From Ixodes scapularis (Eukaryota; Arthropoda; Arachnida; Ixodida; Ixodidae), in contig NW_024609839.1 of assembly GCF_016920785.2 (NCBI RefSeq), forward strand, positions 13,666,196 through 13,730,195: a stretch of DNA of 64,000 nt. Reading direction: 5' to 3'. The position numbers were made by a program, and so were the translations under genes. Within the stretch, counting starts at the first letter, position 1, and each line of letters opens with the position of its first letter. The notes under the pieces are model-generated. The model was not told the DNA's origin, made no database searches, and saw only the letters and a list, made by a program, of their open reading frames with translations. This document shows, in pieces, positions 54,655-64,000 of this stretch.

Positions 54655-55860
54655 GTGGAGGTGCGGGCTAACGCAGCCCATGAAGCGTACCCCTCCGAGG
54701 CTTCACAGCCAAAGCCCAGTCCCCCACTCAAGAGTACCATCCGCACAAACTACCAAGACCCAAGGAAGCAGCTGCACCCAAGGCCTAACCCCGGAATTCT
54801 GACTTTTGCCACTCAAGAGCACGCAACCAACGAGGCCGACGATGGACAACCAGTTGTTGCAGACCCCGGTTGCCCCGCCGTCGTATACGTGCCTATCGCT
54901 CCCCGGACTCCAACGCCTTTCTTCGGTGAGGTCCAAGAGGACATCAAGGATTGGCTGCAGCACTATGAAAGCGTAGCCCGCCACAACGAATGGACGACTG
55001 AGCAGTGCCTCCACAACCTCTACCTCTCGCTTGAAGGCACTGCGAGGCACTGGTTTGATAACCACGAAGCCTCTTTCACTACATGAAAGTCCTGCCCACC
55101 GAATTGAGGCAAACGTTCATCAACCACCACCATCGACAGTGAACGGAGGACTTTCTCCAAATAGAAGGGTGCAGGGCCTCAACGATACCATGACCAGCTT
55201 TCTTGAAGATGTCATGGGCCTCAGTACCCGAGCCGATCCAGAGGCAGCTGAGGGAAAGAAACTTTGCGTCCTTAAGGATGGCGTGAAGGGTGAAATTTTC
55301 AAAGTCCTCGTTCGCAATCCCGACAGCCGTCGACGGTCTTGTGACTGCAGCCAGCAACATTGAGCGCGCGCTGTCGTCTTGTGCAAGCCATTACCATCGA
55401 CTTGCTGGCGTGACTGCTCCTCCAATTGTATCATCTTTCCGACTGGACCTAACCAGTGCCGGTGCCGACAGACTTCGGGAAATTGTCTGCGACATCGTCC
55501 GGGAAGACATCGTCCGCTGCTGATCGCCCGTCCTCTCTCTCACTCACCGAAGTCGTGCGAAAGGAGGTTCACCAAGCCTTCCAGCCTTAGGCTCCTGTCA
55601 CCGTATCAGCACCGGAGGAGATCACTGATCAATTAGTTACGCCGCAGTGGTCCGCCGAACACCACCACCTCCGCGTCCGTACAAGGCAGCCCCCCGACAT
55701 GAAGCTCCCTCGCCACGCAGTATCCCCGACACCAGGAAGATTGGGCGCACGTCTGCCGAGAACAAGCTTTGTCAAGAAAGACTGACCTGTGGCGAACAGC
55801 CGACCGACGCCCGCTCTGCTACATCTGCAAGGAAGCCAACCACATCTATCGTGGATGTGG
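54655..55860 (+). pseudogene. Gypsy gag with CCHC zinc knuckle (frameshifted)
   Basis: FFGEVQEDIKDWLQHYESVA and LYLSLEGTARHWFDNHEASF are the capsid-like retrotransposon gag core. After a frameshift, EGKKLCVLKDGVKGEIFKVL (about 55250) and VVREVHQAF-like sequence follow. The zinc knuckle CYICKEANHIYRGC (about 55817-55858) has perfect C-x2-C-x4-H-x4-C spacing. At least three frameshifts separate these parts. Confidence 0.8.
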
Positions 55861-56159
55861 ATGTACTGCCGACTTGGGCTGCGTGGGTTCGACCTGGACG
55901 ACCACGCCCGAGGTACGGCGAACACCCTCACAACATCGAAGAGTACCTCCGATGTTAGCCATCCTCACCTGTCTCTGTTGTGAATCCACCGCCTCTCTGT
56001 TGTGAATCCCGCTAACCATCGCCAAGGCGTTCAGCGTGTCCAGTGCCACGACCCCGACGACAGAGCCTGTATCCCAGGGACTCCAGAACCGGGGGGGGGG
56101 GGGGGGGCAGGGGGGGTCCAGATTCCCCCCAAGATTTCTCAGGACGGGGCTGAGGCTCC

Positions 56160-57410
56160 CCCTCCGACTTCGAAGAAACGCAAAGCTGTTTATTCATCTA
56201 TTGTAATTACTCCAGTCAGCGAGGCGGCAGAAGAGGCCGGAACAACGCCAAATAACCTTCTGCCGCTTTGCCCAACAAGGTGGACTGTCAGAATGAACTC
56301 AATGAAAAGGTTCGCTGAAAACCTAGTTCAGGAGACACTGAACGAGCTGCTACAAACAGAATATTCGATTGCAGACAACAGCAGGGCCATTTTGAACGGT
56401 TATGGAAGGCTTCTGAAAATGTTTGAAACACTGCTAGGAATAAACATTTCTATAGCTATGTTCGGTCCATGCGAAGAGCCTGCGAGGGTACTGCAACGTT
56501 CAACGTTTTGCGCCGCAGGTATCGGAGGCAATGTCCCATCTGCGGTCTGATGTCGCGTTTGAAGAGTTGTGGGACTGCGCGAGCTCAACTGCAATGCGGC
56601 TAGTTTGAAGGACCTGCGCAGCGCAAAGCCAACAAAACCGCCAAAAAGGCTCAAAATGAGCAACAAATCTTCTTTACCAGTTGTACTCGATTGCAAGGCA
56701 GCGTTACGGAAGGGGTACTTGGAGGCTATAGACTGCATTCCGAGTGAAACTCAACGGCGGTTTGAATAGCCTGGTATGAAGCAGGCTAGTAAAACTAGAG
56801 AGCATTTTAACGCTGATGGGGGAAGACAGTTCACCACAGATGACCTGAAAAAGGCCCTAGGAGCTGTATGCATATGATTTTGACCTGGCCCGACTCTGCG
56901 CAGTTTTTACTTTTGCCGACTCTTTTAAGCAACCTTGATTCCCTCACAATTGACTTCATATTGAGGACACTACAGGCAAAATCCGACGAAATTCGTGACC
57001 TCCTGGACCAAGTCGTAAAATATATGAAACTTCTTCATTCTGAGCCTGCATCTGTCGCTTCAGGGGAGCGCTCGTTTAGTGCCTTATGCCGCATTAAAAT
57101 GCATCTATGCAGCCGCATGATTCAGGGGAGGCTAACATGCCTCCTCATTTTGCGCATTCAAAAAGGAAGAGTGTCGAGCTCAACCTGGACGACATCATCA
57201 AAAAATTTGTCTCCAGGACCGCCGAGCGATTGGCGACCTTTAGTCTTCTTCGAGACGATCAACGCACGTGGCTTTGGGGCCTACATGTGGATCTGTTTCC
57301 TTCAGCACGCTTTTGTGCACATTTTCAAAATATGCATTACGATGTCATTGTATATATGTAATTATCTTGGTTTACTTGTTCATTTCATAGTGTGGATGTC
57401 TTTTTGAATG
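56160..57410 (+). pseudogene. ZMYM1-like hAT transposase remnant
   Basis: The upstream part (56160-56550) has KKRKAVYSSIVI, the PTRW block and FETLLGINISIAMFGPCEEP. A middle part (56569-56770) is frameshifted: LRELNCNAASLKDL, ALRKGYLEAIDCI. The C-terminal part (56868-57190) carries LDSLTIDFILRTL and the SGERSFSALCRIK dimerisation helix. The DDE acidic residues cannot be placed with confidence. Inactive. Confidence 0.65.
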
Positions 57411-57592
57411 AGCATTTCAAGAATAATAAACGTGATTCTCTGCAAACTCAGTTTTGCAATGCTGTGTATCCCCGTAGGAATTTTAAAATTGTCTGAAGCA
57501 CTGTGCGTAAGTGTTTTTGCCATATTAGTGAGTTTGGTGGATCGTACGTAAAAGCTTTGAGGGTCAGAATGTGCATGCGCAAAAAAGCAGTA

Positions 57593-57749
57593 CAGTTGAA
57601 CCTCCATTTAACGAAACCCGATTTAACGAGCAAATTCGGATTCCCCGCGCAGCCTATCCCGAAGAATGTCTTTCTCCACTTTACGAAGTTCCCGATTTAA
57701 CGAAATAATTAGGGGGTCCCGGCGACTTCGCTAAATCGAGGTTCAACTG
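57593..57749. mobile_element. pogo/Tigger-type MITE nested in the hAT
   Basis: CAGTTGAACCTCCATTTAACGA-type left end and a right end complementary with two mismatches, TA on both sides (57591-57592, 57750-57751), 157 bp. Internal CGATTTAACGA words repeat. It is the innermost layer of a three-level nest. Confidence 0.9.
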
Positions 57750-58158
57750 TATTGCATTCTACGCGTGTGCATTTCTGACCCACAACTGTGTTGCGTACGA
57801 GCCATTAAAACTCCCTACTGTTCTTATAAAGCAGGAAGGAAAAGTGATTGCACATGCTAAGTAAGGAACTTCATGCAAATAATATTTGATATTTTAATAA
57901 ACAGTAACTAAAAACAAAATTACAGAAATTTGGCTGCAGCCCTTGTCTCCTATAATAAAATATGCAAAAACAAAATGCTTGACTTCAGCCCCCCCCCCCC
58001 CCCCCCCCACTCAAAATCTACTTCCGGAGCCAGGAAAACTAGCTGCGGCAACGCCTGGAGGTGCTGTTGCCGAAGACGATTGAAGTCAAGAGCCTCCAAG
58101 AACGCAGGAGCACATCCACTCTTCCGAAGCAACGTATGGCAATGACGCTCCTGCAACA

Positions 58159-58587
58159 GTGCGCAACAACCTAAACGTTACTGAGGGCCACGACGCATCA
58201 GCACTTGTGGACACCGGAGCAGACTACACAGTTTTGAGTGGGAGACTCTCTCACCGCCTTCAAAAAGTGACGATGCTGTGGGATGGGTCACAGATGCAAA
58301 CCGCTCGAGGACACATCACGCCTGTCAAAAGATGCACTGCTTGCGTCAAAATTCACGGCGAGACGTGTCTTGTAAAATTCGTCGTTCTACAAGACTGTGC
58401 CAGAGACGTCATTCTCGTCATGGACTTTGTGTCAATACGGCGCCGTCATCGACCTTGGAGAGAACAGATTGACGTTGCGGACACCTGTTCCGCCTTCAGA
58501 AAAACCCCAAACAGCGTCAGCCACCGTCCGAGTATCTGCCGACCACGTGAACCTGCCGCCACAATCATGTTGTTGTACCCGTCGTAG
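58159..58587 (+). pseudogene. Gypsy aspartic protease (partial)
   Basis: ASALVDTGADYTVLSGRL carries the catalytic DTGA, and ARDVILVMDFVSI matches the late ILGxDFL block (reads VMDF). Retroviral-type proteases act as dimers on the gag-pol precursor. The N-terminal part is missing and frame shifts follow. Confidence 0.8.
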
Positions 58588-58889
58588 CAGATTCAGCTAC
58601 CTGCGGAGAAGTTGTTCTGGAAGGCAACATTCAATTGCTCCTGGGAAAACGAATAGGCATCACAGGAGAAATAACTGAACTTCAGGATGGGCGCACTGCG
58701 GTCCTCATGACGAACTTCCGACAAGAAACGCAACACCCCTTGAAAGATATCACTGTGGGCCATGTCAAGGAACTCCGGAACTAAGCCGAAATCACCGCAA
58801 GAACTGAAGAGTCCTCGTCACCTCAGCAAGACAGTATGTCTCCCGCACAGCTCGACATTGACCCGAGCTTCCAGACCGGAAACGACGGC

Positions 58890-60062
58890 GCTTGATTAAC
58901 CTCCTCGCCGAATACCGGGATTGCTTTGCGACGTCGTCGAAGGTGAGTAAAACCACCACCGTTGAGAAGCACTGCATCATTACCGAGGATGACGTGCTCC
59001 CTGTGCATCGGTCACAATACCAAGTCTCCATAAAAGAAAAGGGGGTCATTCAGGAGCAAGTACATGAAAATGCGGAACAACCATATAATCCAGCCTTCAA
59101 GCAATCTGTGGGCCTCATCAGTAGTACTGGTTAAGACGGAACGCTTTGGTTTTGCGGGGACTATCGGCAGCTGAACACAGTGACGAAGAGATATCTATCT
59201 ACTTCCTTGCATCGACCAAATGCTAGACCGGCTGTGTCACTCTCGGTATTTTTCATCGATGGACTTGAAGAGCAGCTACTAGCAGATCGAAGTTGACAAA
59301 CAGGACCGAGAGAAGATAGCCTTCGTCACGCCGGATGAACTGTAGGAGTTCAAGGTAATGCCCTTCGGACTATGCACGGCGCCAGCAACTTTCTAGCATG
59401 TCATGGACACCGTACTGGCGAGACTGAAGTGGCAGACCTGTCTTTTCGACCTCGACGACGTCATAGCGTTTTCAAGTTACTTCGACGTGCACTTGCGACG
59501 ACTCCGAGCTGTTCTCCAAGCCATGCAGTCCGCCGGACTCGCACTCAAGCCGTCAGACTGTTCTTTTGCCTCTGACGAGTTGATGTTCCTAGGCCACATG
59601 GTTAGTAACATTGGCGTCTGCCCAGGCCCCAAGAAAACTCGTGCAGCCGCGGGATTTCCAGCACAGACAGACAAAAAGGCCATGCAAAGATTCTTTGGAC
59701 TTTGTGCCTACTTTCGACGTTTGTTTGGGATTTCGCAAGGATTTCTGCACCGCTCACAAACCTTACGAAAGATGCCGAGATGTTTGAATGGGCCGAGGAG
59801 CAACAGCAGGCATTCGCAGGCTGAAGCGAATACTCTAGACTTCTCCTGTTCCTAGACCCTTTGAATAGGACGCAGAAACCAAGATTCACACAGAAGCTAG
59901 TAGTGCAGGACTCGGGGCGGTACTGGGTTAAGCGCAAGGAGGCGCTGAGCGAGTCATCGCCTATGCAAGTCGGACACTGTCCAAGGCGGAGAGAAATTAC
60001 TCAATTGAAGAAGAATGCCTTGCGGTCTGGGAAAATTGGCATAGAAGGTTCGGTGTGTAGAA
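58890..60062 (+). pseudogene. Gypsy reverse transcriptase and RNase H (broken)
   Basis: LWFCGDYRQLNTVTKR (about 59145), FSSMDLKSS-stop-QIEVD, MPFGLCTAPATF (about 59360), then CLFDLDDVIAFS (59440-59475), where the usual YLDD reads DLDD, so a catalytic-loop residue is changed. HLRRLRAVLQAMQSAGLALK and CSFASDELMFLGHMVSNIGV follow. RNase H: TEASSAGLGAVLG, stop, VIAYASRTLSKAERNYSIEE. At least three stops. Confidence 0.8.
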
Positions 60063-60075
60063 CATTCTAACCTCG

Positions 60076-60233
60076 AATAAGCAACAGGGTTCTCGAATTT
60101 ACCAGAACTCAACATTTACAGATATAACGAAAAGGCGCGTCCACTCCCAGGCATTGAACCTTGAGCCCTTTGCATAGGAGCCAAAGACGATAACCATTCG
60201 GCCATGAGCGCGTTTGGTCGGTGACACTCGTGG
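60076..60233 (-). repeat. tRNA-derived SINE, family 2, copy 2
   Basis: On the minus strand GTGTCACCGACCAAACGCGC, A-box ATGGCCGAATGGTTATCG, B-box AGGTTCAATGCC, GGGAGTGGACGCGCC and GAGTTCTGGTAAATTCGAGA ... GTTGCTTATT. It truncates the gypsy RNase H. TATGG/CCATA-rich DNA lies on its 5' side (60240-60312), as at copy 1. Confidence 0.75.
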
Positions 60234-60309
60234 CATTATAACCGCTATGAACTCTATCTACCCATAGGACTCTATATATTAAAACCATAGAGAACCATAA
60301 GACCAATAT

Positions 60310-61040
60310 AGTACATTGGCTACAGTAGCAGCATCTTGGTAGTTTACTGGGGGCACGTTTTTCATTAATCTAAAACATCAATATCACACCAATATGCCAT
60401 GTCGTGGGCAAGGTTTAGACTGGGGAACCAGCAGAGCATTTTTGACAAAAGCAGTCAGTTACGAATGAGAGAAAATGCAGCAATGTCGCCGCTTAAATCA
60501 CTTTTACCGGCGAATCTCCCTGTACTTTTAGGTTTAAAAATATTTTTGAATATTGTCACATTAGGGATGGAGGATACATAAGGAACCGAGCAGACATAAT
60601 ATGTACAAGCCCCCACCACGGAGGGAACCCCTAGCGGCAAACAGGTCGGTTTAATCGGGAAGCTTCTGCAGTCGCTGTGTTGGTTGTACATTGCAGCGGC
60701 AGCTGTAGTAGTGGATTAGCGGTGTAGTTTCTGAGATGGCTATTCCGCACTAAAAAAGCCAGAACAGTTGCTGCGTGGTTAGATGAAACACTAGATACAA
60801 AAATTAGCACGGCACAAAGTTTTATCGCTTTCCCAGCTTCTCTTCGAAGCTGTACGCGGCAGAGTGCCGCGCGACCTGGGGCTGGGTGCGACTTGAGCAT
60901 AAATGCAACGATTCTCCAAAATGTATTTTGAAAGAAACCTATAATAAACTATTCTATTCTATTCTATTCTAAGAAGTGTTTCTCACCTTGCAGTTCACGC
61001 TTTGCTATAAGCTGCTGACGAATAATACAATAACATTTTT
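60310..61040. other. Unassigned, with ATTCT pentamer run
   Basis: AATAAACTATTCTATTCTAT at about 60943-60972 looks like a retroelement tail on the plus strand. No coding feature. Confidence 0.4.
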
Positions 61041-61045
61041 CTAGC

Positions 61046-61165
61046 GACAATGGAACAAGGACACCTACAGCAAACCAAAATATGCAGCAAACACTTCACC
61101 AGGAAGGAGAAGCAGAACAAGGTCGCCCACCCAAGCTACGACCCATCGATATTTTCATCGGCCTA
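61046..61165 (+). pseudogene. THAP-like fragment 2 (C-terminal half)
   Basis: After an acceptor-like CATTTTTCTAG (about 61034-61044) the frame reads QQTKICSKHFTRKEKQNKVA, HPSYDPSIFSSAY. ICSKHF holds the C-x2-H pair and the following HPxYxPSIF is the usual tail of arthropod THAP domains. The first ligand pair is absent. A hAT fragment begins right after it. Confidence 0.5.
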
Positions 61166-61530
61166 CAACCAAACGTTTTGGCTAAGGATTGGGAATCTGT
61201 TGCTGTCTGGAGGGCCGGAAAATATATATGTAAATATAAATGAGAAATAAGCTTAATCAAAAATCCTAAATCAGCGCCTATATACAAAATTGAGTTAGTA
61301 AAAAAAGAAGTAGTCTAAGGTGGATGAAAATATGCACTTTATTTTGAAATTCAATATTTAGCTAATTATTATATTACACAATTACTGGAAGCCAGAAAAC
61401 CCACAATGCATAAATCAATGTGCATAGGAACTTAGGCATGTTCACGGACGGCAGGAGGCTAATAAGAATGACAGAAGGGATGCTGATAATATGCAATAAG
61501 TGTTATTCACTAGCGGTCATAGCTGAGCTC
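61166..61530 (-). mobile_element. hAT fragment, same family as 52444-54157
   Basis: CAAACGTTTTGGCTAAGGAT, GGAGGGCCGGAAAA, and GGTGGATGAAAATATGCACT, TTATTTTGAAATTCAATATT parallel 52452-52800 in order. It is the terminal part only; the outer CAGGGGTCTC is missing and no coding region remains. Confidence 0.7.
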
Positions 61531-63482
61531 GCTAATGCTGAGCATGCACTATTGGCAAGCATCCAACATGCCTACAGGCCTTGCACTGACGTCGCATCAT
61601 CCATTTCGCACAACCACGGAAGACTGAGAGCGGAAAGCTGCTCTTGTACGAATTTTGAGTGACAGGTTAGTCTTCTAGAGGGAGAATAGGAATGTCTGGG
61701 CGAGTCTGGAACACACAAAGGAGAGCCCTGTTGAGAAGATAATTTCTCCCTCCCCTGCCGTGCATGCATTACAAGAAGTCACCTCAAATATGGCATCCAG
61801 TGTATACCGCATATAGATACGACACAGGACACAAGCACAATATACAATATACAAGGTAAAGAAATTTTAACATACGCAGTTGCCCTTTGGTGAACACTTT
61901 CAACTGATCTTACAAGATAAACCTCATTGGAGTTTTGTATGAAGCTGCAGTACTCTAGGTGTTGCAGGACCAAGGCAGTGAAAGGCACCTAAGTGTTTTA
62001 TGGCCTGTTCTACTAGGCATGCGAAGTACAAAATTCAGCGTTCCACACGTTTTGGACAAAATTGTTGACATGCTGTGAGAAGAAATGTAGCTGAATGTTT
62101 ATTGCAGACCTTCTCAATGTTGTTCTGCAAACCCTCGTGGTTTCTGGGGTCACCTGATAAGCGGCACCAACATCCGGTTGTCCGTAACAGCAGTGGAGTC
62201 GATTGCAGAGAGGCATTATTATGATTAATAAATATGTTGAGAACAATTGGACTGGGCACACTGTCTCACGGAACTGTCCAGCACTTGGGCCACTGGAAAT
62301 GGTTCCATGGTATGTACTGCACTCTGAGCGACTCAACTTCAAGACTTCTAGTATGCACACATTTAATCCGCGTTAATGAGCACCAGTGGCTCGCTGGGCA
62401 AGCCGTAGGACTCAGCTTTCACGAAAGGCGGGGCAGAACTCGCAGCATAACAGCACCTTACCATGCTTGTGGGAGGTTCATACTCCAGGTTACGGCGTCG
62501 CCAAAAGGGTAATCGGAAAGGTACCAGGACCAGCACAGCTCTACACTTCTTAGAACGATCCTTTCTGTAAGCAGTGTTCTCCACTGTACCAATCGACAAG
62601 GTGACCGCCATAAACCGAATCGTGCATTCACGTTTTACGTACCGCTACAACCGTCGTGGGATGAGTCTCGAGAGTGAGTAAAGGTGCATCAGCTTATTCG
62701 GGACCAAGTGCCCATTTTGAGAATTACACTGAGAGTTGAAGCAACACAGAAGGCTCGCGTCTCGCAGCGTCACCTGTAGAATGACCGTTCGGAGCGTCGG
62801 GACACTGTGAAGGTAACACCATTCACATCGAAGAGCTCACCACTGAAGGGGGGCTACCGAGTTTTTAAGAGCCACTAATCGTAGTAATCGCATTCCAAAG
62901 ACGCCGGGTTGTCGTAGATTGTCTTTCACCAGCTAGGTCATGCAGGGCTGAGGCCAAGGCTGGGGGTTCCGACGCCGGAAACGTGCAGGAACCAAGCAGA
63001 CGACGTGAGGCTCGCGGTGTCCGAGCCACGATCCGTGAAGCCCTAGTTGCAGCCTTGCCTCCAAGAAGACTGGATATTCTTTCCGGTGGGCACACAATAC
63101 TTAGACAGCACGCCTGTGGCTGATGCGGATCGCAAGAGGTGGATAACAGGACGATCAGTGAACAGCCAATAGGTCCAGCACGGCACAGAGCACGAACAGA
63201 GACGATTCTCGCCGCCATGTTAAAATAAAACGAGGCTGAGCCAGGCCAAGCTTTAGTTTAGTACACGCATACTTTATTACAAATAAATATATAAATGTTG
63301 AAACAGTTTTTATTTATGTTTAAAATTTGTAATGTAAGTTGATTAAAACAGGAACATTTACGTTGCGTCAAATAAGTTTCGTCGTAACACCTGTCGTCAA
63401 ACCAGCGAACGTCGCCGCATCGCCATCGCCATCGTCACCAAAATCAAAAACAAACCAAGCTGCAAACTCTCGGGCCACCGTA
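61531..63482. other. Unassigned stretch
   Basis: No host gene supported. A minus-strand frame at 62865-63218 starts MAARIVSVRALCRAG but shows no domain. A weak transposase-like tail near 62030-62160 was rejected. Confidence 0.35.
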
Positions 63483-63499
63483 TTTCGGGCGGTTTCAGG

Positions 63500-63769
63500 G
63501 GATCGGTGGCCGAGTGGTCTAGCGCACGCCAGCTCGGAGCACGTGGAGCGAGAGCTCGCGCTGCAGAACCCAAGGATCCTGGGTTCGAGCCCCACCCCTG
63601 CCCGTTTCGATCTGGATGAGCATTGTACCGGCGTGCGGTCGTGTATCACCCCAGGCTAGTGGCTCTACCGCACTGGCTAAATTTCTCATCTACAGCTGGG
63701 AGACTCGTCGCCCCTCTGAGGCAGACCAAGTTCTAGGCTTTATAAACACACACACAACAAAATTTTTTT
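63500..63769 (+). repeat. tRNA-derived SINE, family 1, young copy
   Basis: Head GGATCGGTGGCCGAGTGGTC with A-box and B-box GGGTTCGAGCCCC, body as in 27069-27368 but lacking about 24 internal bases (the GATGCACGTTAAAGAC part), tail ACACACACACAACAAAATTT. A perfect 17-bp target duplication TTTCGGGCGGTTTCAGG flanks it (63483-63499, 63770-63786), indicating a recent insertion. Confidence 0.92.
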
Positions 63770-63786
63770 TTTCGGGCGGTTTCAGG

Positions 63787-64000
63787 CCTTTAGGCTTACG
63801 GAAAAAAAATCGCAGAACGTTCTTGAAAAAACAAAGTGTCCCAGGTGCCGGCGTGCCCATAGAGCCAGCTGTTGGTTTCAGTCTACTTGGTGAGTACTTT
63901 TCCCGCCCTTTCTTTTCGGAGCGTGGATGGCGTGTTCTTGTGTGTGCAGTCAGCGTGAAAGCTGACGTGTGCGGTTCCTTGTCGCACATATTCTTTGCGC
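63787..64000. other. Right-edge flank
   Basis: No feature recognised. Confidence 0.35.

Larger units (their letters stand above)
56090..58010 (+). mobile_element. Second hAT (ZMYM1-like) inserted between gypsy gag and protease
   Basis: PLCPTRWTVRMNSMKRFAEN (about 56265) and a C-terminal ASVASGERSFSALCRIKMHL, CSRMIQGRLTCLLIL (57050-57160) match the ZMYM1/52-kDa-repressor-like group of hAT transposases, the latter being the dimerisation region. Gypsy sequence stops at a G-homopolymer (56091-56107, followed by CAGGGGGGGTCCAG) and resumes after a C-homopolymer (57989-58008). The homopolymers obscure the terminal repeats, and I could not confirm an 8-bp target duplication. Confidence 0.7.
54646..60062 (+). 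mobile_element. Gypsy/Ty3 (Mag-like) retrotransposon remnant, split by a hAT
   Basis: Order on the plus strand: gag (54655-55560), zinc knuckle (about 55814-55857), hAT insertion (about 56090-58010), protease (58159-58450), RT (59100-59670), RNase H (59860-60050). It is cut at 60062 by a SINE. Numerous stops and frameshifts occur throughout. LTR-retrotransposon gag-pol order and PR-RT-RH arrangement fit Ty3/gypsy; no integrase or 3' LTR remains. Confidence 0.85.

Noticed and set aside
62013..62360. Mariner/Tc-like transposase tail on the minus strand (EGLQNNIEKVCNKHS)
   Set aside because: Resemblance is weak, limited to about 30 residues, and no catalytic DDE/D segment or terminal repeats were found.
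62865..63218. 117-residue minus frame with a mitochondrial-leader-like start
   Set aside because: No domain, no conserved pattern and no splice context beyond chance.

Overview
The window is repeat-rich eukaryotic DNA with no prokaryotic operon logic, rRNA cluster or CRISPR array. It most likely comes from a hard tick or a close chelicerate. This is inferred from a fibrinogen-related lectin gene of the ixoderin/tachylectin-5 type, tRNA-derived SINEs, CR1/L2-, I- and R1-like LINEs, and a gypsy element with tick-like gag and LTR words. Species cannot be fixed by eye.

The only host gene I can support well is on the minus strand. Three exons (28848-28953, 16264-16437, 14047-14351) encode about 194 residues of a fibrinogen-related domain (FReD). 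Reading phases match across both introns. The larger intron is about 12.4 kb, uses a GC donor, and carries two LINEs, a SINE, a foldback element and several simple arrays. The 5' exons, including the signal peptide and the first part of the FReD, were not found.

Region by region: 1-2.9 kb holds three inverted-repeat-bounded units packed with palindromic satellites (GTCACGTGAC, TGACGTCA, TAACCCTC/GAGGGTTA). 3.1-8.4 kb is a decayed minus-strand LINE split by a TTAA-flanked MITE and a hAT MITE; removing each, with one copy of its target site, rejoins the LINE frame. 8.5-12.8 kb has a tRNA-like SINE, a gypsy-type LTR, an RNase H-bearing LINE and a LINE 3' tail. 14-29 kb is the lectin gene and its intron. 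29-42 kb is unassigned DNA with nested MITEs, a Harbinger-like element with a MADF-like fragment, a THAP-like exon and several duplicated repeat families. 42-44 kb is another LINE fragment. 45-47.3 kb has a perfect RFX X-box, a foldback and a 207-bp tandem duplication with a long palindrome. 50-52 kb has a 54-bp satellite, SINEs and a hairpin. 52.4-60 kb is a hAT element followed by a gypsy retrotransposon that is itself split by a second, ZMYM1-like hAT carrying a pogo-type MITE. 60-64 kb has SINEs, a second hAT copy and another THAP-like fragment.

The mobile elements are autonomous or parasitic remnants and do not form a pathway. The most unusual content is the TIR-bounded palindromic satellite block at the left edge, the recurring arrays of near-palindromic AT-rich units, and the GC-AG lectin intron.
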